Origin: Rhodospirillaceae bacterium
GTDB taxonomy: Bacteria; Pseudomonadota; Alphaproteobacteria; Dongiales; Dongiaceae
Assembly (NCBI GenBank): GCA_016712715.1
Contig: JADJQM010000002.1
Coordinates: 1,302,001 to 1,366,000, forward strand
Direction of reading: 5' to 3'
Length of the DNA stretch: 64,000 nucleotides
The notes under the pieces were generated by a model, which worked only from the letters and a program-made list of their open reading frames with translations, made no database searches and was not told the DNA's origin. A program made the translations under genes and the position numbers. Shown piece after piece: positions 56,363-64,000 of the stretch (within the stretch, counting starts at the first letter, position 1; the number at the start of each line of letters is the position of its first letter).

Positions 56363-56395
56363 ATCCCGCCCACGGCATTCAGTCATGGGCGGGAT
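56363..56395 (+). terminator. Hairpin between rpsO and pnp
   Basis: A perfect 10-bp stem (ATCCCGCCCA / TGGGCGGGAT) closes just after rpsO, with a 13-base loop. It matches the place where enteric rpsO-pnp messages carry a terminator and RNase III site. No T-run is seen, so partial termination or a processing/pnp-feedback role is likelier than full termination. The rest of the 56352-56611 gap shows no gene; it probably contains a pnp promoter and leader. Confidence 0.65.
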
Positions 56396-56611
56396 TGTCG
56401 TATTGGGGGAATTGCGTTTCTCCTCCATACGCGTCCCTTCCCAAACCGGCCGGCGCGGTTCATCGACCGCCGCGCTTCAGCCGCAACGAGCCGGGCCGAC
56501 GCAAGCAACGCCTAAGTTCCATCGCGTTGCTTTCGCGGGTCCGGCATTCATCCGGTCGAGATGACTGGCTGCTGCCCCATTGGATGGGTGGAGCCTTGAA
56601 AGGACCATTAC

Positions 56612-58777
56612 ATGTTCAAGATCTATCGCAAGGAACTGATGTGGGGCGGGCGTAAGCTGACGCTCGAAACCGGCCGCATCGCGCGCCAGGCTGACGGCGC
56701 GGTGCTCGCCACCTACGGCGAAACCGTCGTGATGTGCACCGCCGTCGGCGCCAAGCAGCCCAAGCCCGGCATCGACTTCTTCCCGCTCACCGTCAACTAC
56801 CAGGAAAAGACCTTCGCCGCCGGCAAGATCCCCGGTGGTTTCTTCAAGCGCGAAGGCCGTCCGACCGAGAAGGAAGTGCTGACCAGCCGCCTGATCGATC
56901 GCCCGATCCGTCCGCTGTTCCATTCGACCTATCGCAACGAGACCCAGGTCGTCTGCACGACCCTCTCCCATGATCTCGAAAACGATCCCGACATCGTGGC
57001 GCTCATCGGCGCCTCGGCCGCCCTCACCATTTCCGGCATCCCCTTCTTGGGCCCGATCGGTGCGGCGCGCGTCGGCTATATCAACGGCGAATACGTCATC
57101 AACCCGAAGCGCAGCGACTTGCCCGAATCGAAGCTCGACCTCGTGCTGGCCGGTACGTCGGAAGGCGTGCTGATGGTGGAATCGGAAGCCCAGGAGCTGT
57201 CCGAGGAAGTCATGCTGGGTGCCGTCAATTTCGGCTTCCAGAGCTTCCAGCCGGTGATCAACGCGATCATCGAACTGGCTGAGCAATGCGCCAAGGATCC
57301 GCGCGACTTGACGCCGCCGGACGCCGCTGCCGCCGAAGTCTACGACGCCCTGAACGCCCAGTTCGCGGCCAAGCTCACCACCGCCTATCAGGAAACCGCC
57401 AAGCAGGCGCGTACCGACAAAGTGGCGGCTGTGAAGGACGAAGCCAAGAAAACGCTCGGCACCGACGACAAGAAGATTGAACTCGTTGGCAAGCAGTTCA
57501 AGGAGCTTGAGAAGAACATCGTTCGCGGCAACATCCTGAAAACGGGTCTCCGCATCGATGGTCGCGACACCAAGACGGTGCGCCCGATCACGGCCGAAGT
57601 CGGCATCCTGCCGCGCGCCCATGGTTCGGCGCTGTTCACCCGCGGCGAAACCCAGGCGCTGGTCGTGACCACGCTCGGCACCGGCGATGACGAGCAGATC
57701 ATCGACGCGCTGGAAGGCGAATTCCGCGAGACCTTCATGCTGCACTACAACTTCCCGCCCTATTCGACCGGTGAAGCCGGCCGCATGGGCTCGCCCGGCC
57801 GCCGCGAAATCGGCCATGGCAAGCTCGCCTGGCGCGCCGTGCATCCGATGATGCCGAAGAAGGATGAGTTCCCCTACACCATCCGCGTGGTGTCCGAGAT
57901 CACCGAATCCAACGGCTCCTCGTCGATGGCCTCGGTGTGCGGTTCCTCGCTCGCGATGATGGATGCCGGTGTGCCGTTGAAGCGCCCGGTCGCTGGTATC
58001 GCCATGGGCCTCATCAAGGAAAAGGACGGCTTTGCCGTTCTCTCCGACATCCTCGGCGACGAAGATCATCTCGGCGACATGGATTTCAAGGTGGCCGGTA
58101 CCGACCAGGGCATCACTGCCCTGCAGATGGATATCAAGATCACCTCGATCACGGCCGAGATCATGCAGATCGCCCTCGGCCAGGCCAAGGATGGCCGGTT
58201 GCACATCCTCGGCGAGATGGCGAAGGCGATGACCGGTGCCCGTGACGGCGTCAACCAGAACGCCCCGCGCATCACCGTGATCAACATCCCGAAGGACAAG
58301 ATCCGTGAAGTGATCGGCCAGGGCGGCAAGGTCATTCGCGAAATCTGCGAAGTCACCGGCGCCAAGATCGACATCGAAGACGACGGCACCATCAAGGTGG
58401 CGGCGGTCGATGCCAAGGCCGGCGAAGCGGCCATCAACTGGATCCGCGGCATCGTCGCCGAACCGGAAACCGGCGTGATCTATGACGGCAAGGTCGTGAA
58501 GCTGATGGATTTCGGCGCCTTCGTGAACTTTTTGGGTTCCAAGGACGGCCTCGTCCATATCAGCGAACTGGCCCCGCAGCGCGTCAAGCAGACCTCGGAC
58601 GTGGTCGAAGTCGGCCAGGCCGTAAAGGTCAAGGTGCTGGGTATGGACGATCGCGGCAAGGTGAAGCTCTCGATGCGCGTCGTCGACCAGAAGACCGGCG
58701 CCGACCTGTCGGAAGAGATGGCCAAGGCCGATGCCGAGCGTCGTGCCTCGCGCGGCTCCGAGCGCGTCGAACAGTGA
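56612..58777 (+). CDS. pnp: Polynucleotide phosphorylase
   Basis: A 721-residue 3'-to-5' exoribonuclease that degrades RNA phosphorolytically. Two RNase PH domains are separated by an alpha-helical linker (about 1-225 and 310-550); phosphate-site motifs include [17 protein letters not shown] and [14 protein letters not shown] (about 551-612, [16 protein letters not shown]) and S1 (about 620-690, [17 protein letters not shown]) domains follow. Standard length. An AAAGGA site precedes the ATG. Confidence 0.98.
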   Translation: MFKIYRKELMWGGRKLTLETGRIARQADGAVLATYGETVVMCTAVGAKQPKPGIDFFPLTVNYQEKTFAAGKIPGGFFKREGRPTEKEVLTSRLIDRPIRPLFHSTYRNETQVVCTTLSHDLENDPDIVALIGASAALTISGIPFLGPIGAARVGYINGEYVINPKRSDLPESKLDLVLAGTSEGVLMVESEAQELSEEVMLGAVNFGFQSFQPVINAIIELAEQCAKDPRDLTPPDAAAAEVYDALNAQFAAKLTTAYQETAKQARTDKVAAVKDEAKKTLGTDDKKIELVGKQFKELEKNIVRGNILKTGLRIDGRDTKTVRPITAEVGILPRAHGSALFTRGETQALVVTTLGTGDDEQIIDALEGEFRETFMLHYNFPPYSTGEAGRMGSPGRREIGHGKLAWRAVHPMMPKKDEFPYTIRVVSEITESNGSSSMASVCGSSLAMMDAGVPLKRPVAGIAMGLIKEKDGFAVLSDILGDEDHLGDMDFKVAGTDQGITALQMDIKITSITAEIMQIALGQAKDGRLHILGEMAKAMTGARDGVNQNAPRITVINIPKDKIREVIGQGGKVIREICEVTGAKIDIEDDGTIKVAAVDAKAGEAAINWIRGIVAEPETGVIYDGKVVKLMDFGAFVNFLGSKDGLVHISELAPQRVKQTSDVVEVGQAVKVKVLGMDDRGKVKLSMRVVDQKTGADLSEEMAKADAERRASRGSERVEQ

Positions 58778-58783
58778 AGATCT

Positions 58784-58812
58784 GGCGATGGCGGTCAAAA
58801 GCCGCCATCGCC
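58784..58812 (+). terminator. Hairpin downstream of pnp
   Basis: GGCGATGGCGG / CCGCCATCGCC form an 11-bp stem with a TCAAAAG loop directly after the pnp stop. A short pyrimidine stretch, not a real T-run, follows. It likely ends or protects the pnp message. Confidence 0.55.
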
Positions 58813-58838
58813 GCCTTCGCTTCTGGTAGAATAACCCG

Positions 58839-59587
58839 ATGCCAATACCTTCGCTTTCCCTGCCACGGGTGATCGGCCATCGGGGCGCTGCGGAAGCCGC
58901 CCGGAAAACACCCTGGCGAGCTTCCGGGAAGCCAAGCGCCAGGGCGCCCTGTGGGTCGAATTCGATGCCAAGCTCTCGGCCGACGACCGCGCCTTTCTCC
59001 TCCATGACGACAATCTCGACCGCACCAGCAATGGCAAGGGTCCGGCGCGCGCCCTCACCTATGACGAGCTGCGCCAGCTCGATGCCGGCAGCTGGAAGGC
59101 AGGCGTCTTCGCCGGCGAGAAGATGCCGCTGCTGGCCGACGCCCTCAAATTCTTCGCCCAGGAAGATCTGCAGTTCAATCTCGAGCTGAAGCCCTGTCCC
59201 GGCCGCGCCCGCGACACCGCCAACATCATCCTCGACGAGCTGAAGCATCTCTGGCCGGCAGCCAAGCCCAGGCCCCTCATCTCCAGCTTCGTGCTGGAAT
59301 GCCTCGAAATCGCCCGCGACCGGGCGCCCGATTACCCGCGTGGCCTGCTGCTCGAGGAGCATCCGGCCAATTGGCTGGACCTCGCCCGGAACCTGAAAGT
59401 CGCCACGGTCAATATCTGGGACCGCGACGCAATCCCCGACTGGATCAGCGAAATCAAGGCTGAAGGTTACGGTCTTCTGGTCTATACCGTTAACGATGCC
59501 GCCCGCGCCAAGCAGTTGATCGACTGGGGCGTCGACGGCGTCTTTACCGATGCGCCGGCCCGCATCTTGGCGACCGTCGCACAATAG
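58839..59587 (+). pseudogene. Glycerophosphodiester phosphodiesterase, one frameshift
   Basis: A GDPD-family phosphodiesterase of ~250 residues (glycerophosphodiester to glycerol-3-phosphate + alcohol). It opens with the family hallmark VIGHRGAAEAA, then slips to the -1 frame at CCC (58900-58902). The expected PENTLASFREAKRQGALW continues there, with FDAKLSADDRAFLLHDDNLD and LELKPCPGR. The C-terminal half to GVDGVFTDAPARI is intact. One more C in the run restores the frame, so a 1-bp error or recent lesion is likely. It follows pnp closely on the same strand. Confidence 0.85.
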
Positions 59588-59641
59588 CTATATAAGACAG
59601 AATGCTGGATCCGGGATGGGGCCAGCGAGCGGGAGGCTCGG

Positions 59642-61045
59642 GTGAAATCATTGAAGCCGTTGATCATTTCGGGACGCGAGGTCCTGCCCCTCATTGAAGG
59701 CGGCAAGGGCATTTCGGTCTCGAACGGGCAATCATCCGGCGCTTGGGCGCTGGCTGGCGGCGTCGGCACCTTCTCCGGCGTCAATGCCGATTCCTATGAC
59801 GAGAACGGCAAGCCGATCCCGCAGCTCTATCACGGCAAGACACGCCGCGACCGCCATGAGGAACTGCTCAACTACGCGATCAAGGGCGGCATCGCCCAGG
59901 CCCGCATCGCTCATGATTGCATGGGCGGCAATGGCCGCCTGCACATGAATGTGCTGTGGGAAATGGCCGGCGCCGAGCGCGTGCTCCACGGCGTCCTCGA
60001 AGGCGCCAAGGACCTCATCCACGGCGTTACCTGCGGTGCCGGCATGCCCTACCGCATCGCCGAGATCTGCGCCCAGTACGGCATCCATTATTACCCGATC
60101 GTCTCCTCGGCCCGCGCGTTCCGGGCGCTGTGGAAACGCGCCTATCACAAATTCCAGGATCTGCTGGGCGGCGTCGTCTATGAGGATCCGTGGCTGGCCG
60201 GCGGCCATAACGGCCTCTCCAACAGCGAAGATCCCAACCATCCGCAGGATCCCTTCGACCGCGTGCGCGAATTGCGCAACACGATGCGTGACGAATGCGG
60301 CCTTGGCCAAACGCCGATCATCATGGCGGGTGGCGTCTGGTACCTGCGTGAATGGGAAAACTGGATCGACAACCCTGATCTCGGGCCGATCGCCTTCCAG
60401 TTCGGCACACGCCCGCTGCTCACCCAGGAAAGCCCGATCTCGGACGCCTGGAAGAAGCGCCTCGTCACCTTGAAGAAGGGCGACGTGTTCCTCAACCGCT
60501 TCAGTCCCACGGGCTTCTACTCGTCGGCGGTCAACAACGATTTCATCCAGGAACTGCGCCAGCGCTCGGAACGCCAGGTCGCCTATTCGCAGCACAAGGT
60601 GGGCGAACATGAATGGGCGTTCGCCGTCGGTGCCCGCGGCAGGCTCGTCTATCTCACCGCCGCAGACAAGTTGCGCGCCGAGCAATGGGTCTCCCAGGGC
60701 TTCGCCGAAACCCTGCGCACGCCGGAATCGACGCTCATCTTCGTGACCCGCGAAAAGGCCGACGAGATCCTGAAGGACCAGATCGACTGCATGGGCTGCC
60801 TGTCCGCCTGCCGCTTCTCCAACTGGTCGCAGCACGAGCCGGACTTCAGCACCGGCAAGAAGGCCGATCCGCGCAGCTTCTGCATCCAGAAGACGCTGCA
60901 GGAGATCAGCCATTCCGACAAGATCGAAGACCAGCTGATGTTCGCCGGCAACAAGGCCTATCGCTTCTCCGACGATCCCTTCTACGCGAACGGCTTCGTG
61001 CCCACGGTCAAGCAACTGGTCGAACGGCTGGTGACGGGCGACTGA
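59642..61045 (+). CDS. Nitronate monooxygenase-like flavoprotein with Cys-rich C-terminus
   Basis: A 467-residue FMN enzyme of the nitronate monooxygenase (NMO/2-nitropropane dioxygenase) family. The TIM-barrel parts are GGKGISVSNGQSSG at the start and TPIIMAGGVWYLREW with FQFGTRPL near the phosphate site. It is ~110 residues longer than usual: a C-terminal extension carries C-x2-C-x3-C (DCMGCLSACRFSNW) and another Cys (SFCIQK) that could bind an Fe-S cluster. A GTG start is used, with GGGAGG just upstream. The substrate is unknown. Confidence 0.85.
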   Translation: MKSLKPLIISGREVLPLIEGGKGISVSNGQSSGAWALAGGVGTFSGVNADSYDENGKPIPQLYHGKTRRDRHEELLNYAIKGGIAQARIAHDCMGGNGRLHMNVLWEMAGAERVLHGVLEGAKDLIHGVTCGAGMPYRIAEICAQYGIHYYPIVSSARAFRALWKRAYHKFQDLLGGVVYEDPWLAGGHNGLSNSEDPNHPQDPFDRVRELRNTMRDECGLGQTPIIMAGGVWYLREWENWIDNPDLGPIAFQFGTRPLLTQESPISDAWKKRLVTLKKGDVFLNRFSPTGFYSSAVNNDFIQELRQRSERQVAYSQHKVGEHEWAFAVGARGRLVYLTAADKLRAEQWVSQGFAETLRTPESTLIFVTREKADEILKDQIDCMGCLSACRFSNWSQHEPDFSTGKKADPRSFCIQKTLQEISHSDKIEDQLMFAGNKAYRFSDDPFYANGFVPTVKQLVERLVTGD

Positions 61046-61047
61046 TC

Positions 61048-62427
61048 CTACCCGACGATCTCGCCCAGGAATTCATCCGCCACCGCGGCATAGCGGTCGA
61101 TATCGGCCGGCACATGGGCAAAGGATACCTGCGGGCCGGCAGATGCGACCGCCTCCCAGATGCCCCGATTGGCCATGAAGACGCGCCGCGCGTCGATGAT
61201 TTCGGTATCGATCGATCGCGCCGCCTCGGCGGCATTGCGCGGCAGCTCGTCGCTGAGGCAATAGCCGGAGCGCGGACCGCAGCGGAAGGCGCGCCAGGCG
61301 AGGCCGCGTTGCCTGAAGATTGTCTCCAGATTGTCGGCAAGGCGATTACCGAGCGCGCCGATCCGCGCATAGCCATCTTCGGTGAGGACTTCTTCCAGTG
61401 CCGCGCGGGCCGCGGCGACGGCAATGGCGCCGCCATAGGTCGTGCCGCCGGTCGCAAGCCCCTTCTGCCCGTAATAGACATCGAGATGTGTTTCCATCAC
61501 CGCCGCCACCTCCTCGCTCATGCCATAGAGCGCGAAGGGGATGCCGGAACCCAGCCCTTTGCCCAGGGTCACGAAATCGCTGGCAAGGCGCCCGCTGCCG
61601 GCCAATCCGCCATAGGCGAACTGGAAGGTATGCGCCTCATCGAGACAGAGGAGGGCGCCATGGCGCGCGGCCAGTTCCTTCAGCCCGGCCAGGAACCCCG
61701 GCGCCGGTTCCACCAGCAGGCAATTGGTGAGCGCCGGTTCGGTGAGGACGAGGGCCACATCATTGCCGCGCAAGGCGGCCTCGGCGGCGGCAAGATCGTT
61801 GAACGGCACGATCACCGATTCCTGCGCCACCCGGGCGGACAGGCCGAGATGGCCGGGCACCGTGCCGGTGTCGCTCGCCTCGACCAGGGATTCGTCGATA
61901 TGGCCATGATACTGGCCGTCGAACAGCAGGATCTTGGTCCGTTCCGTCATGAAACGGGCGATGCGGATGATCTCGGTATTGGCGCCGGAGGCGGAAAGGG
62001 TGAACTGCCACGCCGGCAGGCCCACGCGGCGCGCGAGTTCCTCGGTGACCCACAGCGTCTCCTCCACGGGCAGCAGGAACTGGGCGCCGGTCCGGACAGC
62101 GCGCGAGACCGCCGCCACGATCGGCGCCGGCGCGAAGCCCATGGTCATGGCCAGGTCGGAGACGTTGAAATCGCAATAGCGATGGCCGTCGATATCCTCG
62201 AAATAGGCGCCCTCGCCACCTTTGGCGACCATCGGCGCGTGACGATAGAGGCCGACCATCCACGCGACCGGCACACCGTTCGGCATGCTGTGCCGGGCGC
62301 GGGCGACCCAGGCTTGCGAGCGCGGCGTGCGTTCCCGGAACAGCGCATCTTCGCGCTGGCGCAAGGTGGCCAAAGCCCGGCGGTCAATCACCCGGTGATC
62401 GATCGGGTCGCGGCTGCGGTCAGGCAT
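61048..62427 (-). CDS. Class-III aminotransferase / GSA-aminomutase-like enzyme
   Basis: A 459-residue PLP enzyme of fold type I. The PLP lysine is in FVTLGKGLGSGIP (about residue 289). LSASGANTEIIRIARF, LFDGQYHGHIDES and CLDEAHTFQFAYGG are typical of glutamate-1-semialdehyde aminomutase-like proteins. It is not HemL itself by pattern; many such paralogues act on other amino ketones. ATG 62427 has no strong ribosome-binding site; longer in-frame codons lack family similarity. Its stop is 2 bp from the NMO gene's stop on the other strand. Confidence 0.9.
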   Translation of the reverse strand: MPDRSRDPIDHRVIDRRALATLRQREDALFRERTPRSQAWVARARHSMPNGVPVAWMVGLYRHAPMVAKGGEGAYFEDIDGHRYCDFNVSDLAMTMGFAPAPIVAAVSRAVRTGAQFLLPVEETLWVTEELARRVGLPAWQFTLSASGANTEIIRIARFMTERTKILLFDGQYHGHIDESLVEASDTGTVPGHLGLSARVAQESVIVPFNDLAAAEAALRGNDVALVLTEPALTNCLLVEPAPGFLAGLKELAARHGALLCLDEAHTFQFAYGGLAGSGRLASDFVTLGKGLGSGIPFALYGMSEEVAAVMETHLDVYYGQKGLATGGTTYGGAIAVAAARAALEEVLTEDGYARIGALGNRLADNLETIFRQRGLAWRAFRCGPRSGYCLSDELPRNAAEAARSIDTEIIDARRVFMANRGIWEAVASAGPQVSFAHVPADIDRYAAVADEFLGEIVG

Positions 62428-62599
62428 GGGTGACTCTGCGTCTCTGGGGAAGGGCCAGAAATCTAGGCGTCTGGCGCTGCGGCTGTCAAACCGGTGGCCG
62501 CCTTCGCAGCTGGACCTGACCGCTGCTGCGGAAGCCATGCGTTGGCGCAATCTGGCCTTGTGAAATTGCCTGTCCCGATACGCGGGGCAGGAGGCTAGG

Positions 62600-63565
62600 G
62601 TGTTGGCCCCTGAGGGAAATTATCCACCGATGAACACGACGCATAAACTGACACTCACGCGCTGGCAGGCGCTGGCCCTTATCGCGACCCTGTCGCTGAT
62701 CTGGGGCTATAACTGGGTGATGATGAAAGTGGCGGTGACCTATGCACCGCCCTTTGCCTTCGCAGCGCTCCGCTTCCTCGGCGGTGCCATCGTCCTCATG
62801 CTGACCCTGAAGCTGATGGGCCGCTCGCTGCGGTTCCGCGAGCTGCTGCCGCGCTGGCGTGTCCTTGTATTGATCGGCCTGCTGCAGACGTCGCTCTGCT
62901 TCGGCCTCGTCACCTGGGCGCTCTCGACCGGCACCGCCGGGCGCAGCGCCGTCCTCAACTATACGATGCCGCTCTGGGTGCTGGTGTTCTCCGTGCTGCT
63001 GCTCAAGGAACGCGTGCCGGCGGCGCAATGGTGGGCGGCGGGCCTTGCCCTCATCGGCATCACCCTCATCTCGGTCGATGGCGGCAAATCCGGCTCGCTC
63101 CCCGCCGTCATGCTGGCGCTGGGTGCGGGCCTTACCTGGGGCCTCGGTGTCGTCGTCACCAAGCGCGCGACCAGGGCCGGCCCCATCGATCCCCTGGCGC
63201 TCACCGCCTGGCAGATGCTGGCCGGCGCCATCATGCTGTGCCTTGTGGCGCTTATCGTGCCGGAAGCGCCGATCGACTGGACCCCCGCTTTCATCACGGC
63301 GCTCCTCTACAATATCGGCCCGGCGACACCGCTCGCCTATGTCATCTGGTTCACGCTGCTGGGCCGCCTCGATGCGGGCTTGGCCGCCCTCGGGATCCTC
63401 CTCACACCGCTCCTCGGCCTTCTCCTCTCGACCCTACAACTGGGTGAGCGGCCGGGGCTTGTCGAAGGGGCGGGGATGGTGCTTATCCTGATAGCCATTG
63501 CCGGCTTGGGCTGGGTCAGTGGACGGCAGGCGCGCGACGCATCGGCACGCAACCGCGCCGGCTGA
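62600..63565 (+). CDS. EamA/DMT-family transporter
   Basis: A 321-residue inner-membrane protein with ten helices and two EamA halves (LIATLSLIWGYNWVMMKVAV and LALGAGLTWGLGVVVTKRAT). DMT proteins export amino acids, nucleosides or drugs; the substrate is unknown. A GTG start at 62600 sits five bases after a strong GGAGG, and is preferred to the ATG at 62630, which lacks a close site. Confidence 0.9.
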   Translation: MLAPEGNYPPMNTTHKLTLTRWQALALIATLSLIWGYNWVMMKVAVTYAPPFAFAALRFLGGAIVLMLTLKLMGRSLRFRELLPRWRVLVLIGLLQTSLCFGLVTWALSTGTAGRSAVLNYTMPLWVLVFSVLLLKERVPAAQWWAAGLALIGITLISVDGGKSGSLPAVMLALGAGLTWGLGVVVTKRATRAGPIDPLALTAWQMLAGAIMLCLVALIVPEAPIDWTPAFITALLYNIGPATPLAYVIWFTLLGRLDAGLAALGILLTPLLGLLLSTLQLGERPGLVEGAGMVLILIAIAGLGWVSGRQARDASARNRAG

Positions 63566-63591
63566 CCGCCGCCCGATAGGGGGCATCGATC

Positions 63592-64000
63592 GTGGGGATC
63601 ACCGGACGGGTACTCTGCGGCGCCACGGCGCTGTTTCTGTTGCTGTCACCCGAGGTGGTGGCGGAAGAACCGCTTACCGTCGCCAATCTCGAACGCGACG
63701 CCATGGCCGATGTCGTGGCCGGCCAGTACGGCCCGGCCGATGAGAAGATCCGCGCCGCCATCGGCCTGGCCGACAATGACGAATTCAACCGCCTTGCCTT
63801 GCTGCAGGGCCTTATCGCCACCCGCATGGGCAGCGACGGGCGCAGCCTGCTGGGGGCTGCCATCGGTGCCCATGAAAGCACCGCCTGGCCGCGGCCGATC
63901 ATCACCTATCTCCTCGGCGAACGCAGCCTGCAGCAGGTGGCCGATGGCGTGCGCCGTTCCGGCGACAACATGGCGGTGAAGCAGCGGCAGATCTGCGAGC
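63592..64000 (+). CDS. Secreted helical-repeat protein, N-terminal part (cut by window edge)
   Basis: A reading frame open to the window end (136 codons). A GTG start follows AGGGGG. A Sec signal peptide (GATALFLLLSPEVVA) precedes a helical mature part (LTVANLERDAMADVVAGQYG and ADEKIRAAIGLADNDEFNRL) that looks like TPR-type helix pairs. It is 26 bp behind the DMT transporter gene. I do not recognise the family; the remainder lies outside. Confidence 0.65.
   Translation, partial: MGITGRVLCGATALFLLLSPEVVAEEPLTVANLERDAMADVVAGQYGPADEKIRAAIGLADNDEFNRLALLQGLIATRMGSDGRSLLGAAIGAHESTAWPRPIITYLLGERSLQQVADGVRRSGDNMAVKQRQICE

Noticed and set aside
56477..59584. 1035-codon frame opposite pnp and the phosphodiesterase gene
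   Set aside because: Antisense to pnp, whose product is unmistakable; the frame is an effect of base composition.

Overview
The window is GC-rich chromosomal DNA with densely packed genes on both strands. The block order rimP-nusA-ylxR(L7Ae)-infB-rbfA-truB-rpsO-pnp, the YlxR-L7Ae fusion, the PAS_5-type proteins, TctCBA, GcvA-like regulators beside a DUF1127 protein, and the CGTCAT...ATGACG palindromes all point to an alphaproteobacterium, most plausibly of the Rhodospirillales type. That placement is an inference from gene content. I see no phage, integrase, transposase, tRNA, rRNA or CRISPR array.

Layout. 1-3.4 kb: an exported amidohydrolase (cut by the window edge), an isochorismatase-fold hydrolase with a divergent LysR regulator, an M19 dipeptidase and an entericidin-like lipoprotein. 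3.6-7.9 kb: a signalling island with a LuxR-type response regulator, a hybrid histidine kinase preceded in its operon by a periplasmic sulfite-oxidase-fold protein, and a CheY-like regulator. 8-14 kb: a VIT-family transporter, a lipoprotein, a semialdehyde dehydrogenase, a DASS transporter and an ABC membrane domain without its ATPase. 14-21.6 kb: LysR/LysE/cupin, DUF1127/GcvA-like LysR, pirin, two tandem PAS_5 paralogues, a carboxylesterase, an HNH nuclease and a YczE membrane protein. 21.6-29 kb: an alpha/beta-hydrolase fused to a phosphoenolpyruvate-synthase-like dikinase, a GNAT, malic enzyme, an alcohol dehydrogenase and a LuxR regulator. 29.5-33.6 kb: a spermidine/putrescine-type ABC transporter with a terminator-like hairpin between the binding-protein gene and the rest. 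33.7-36.3 kb: mutS. 36.6-40 kb: tctCBA. 40.6-48.7 kb: a Rieske oxygenase, an Asp/Glu racemase, a Gfo/Idh oxidoreductase, an ATP-grasp protein, two divergent PepSY proteins with an OmpR/PhoQ-like two-component pair, and an RTX-repeat protein. 49-58.8 kb: the translation/RNA-processing operon, opened by a terminator-like leader. 58.8-64 kb: a glycerophosphodiesterase, a nitronate monooxygenase with a cysteine cluster, a class-III aminotransferase, a DMT exporter and the start of a secreted protein.

A cross-cutting feature is that at least six genes (a GcvA-like LysR, the hydrolase-dikinase fusion, tctA, a histidine kinase, rbfA and glpQ) carry one net frameshift, four of them at a short C or G run, and two genes (tctA, the ATP-grasp gene) carry an in-frame TGA. 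Because rbfA is among them, sequence error is at least as likely as gene decay. These genes are entered as 'pseudogene' at their full reconstructed extent.

The most unusual biology is the hydrolase-dikinase fusion. Its hydrolase part lacks a recognisable serine nucleophile, while the ATP-grasp and phosphohistidine parts look intact. The PepSY/two-component locus, with TGTCAG repeats one helical turn apart, is the clearest regulatory find.
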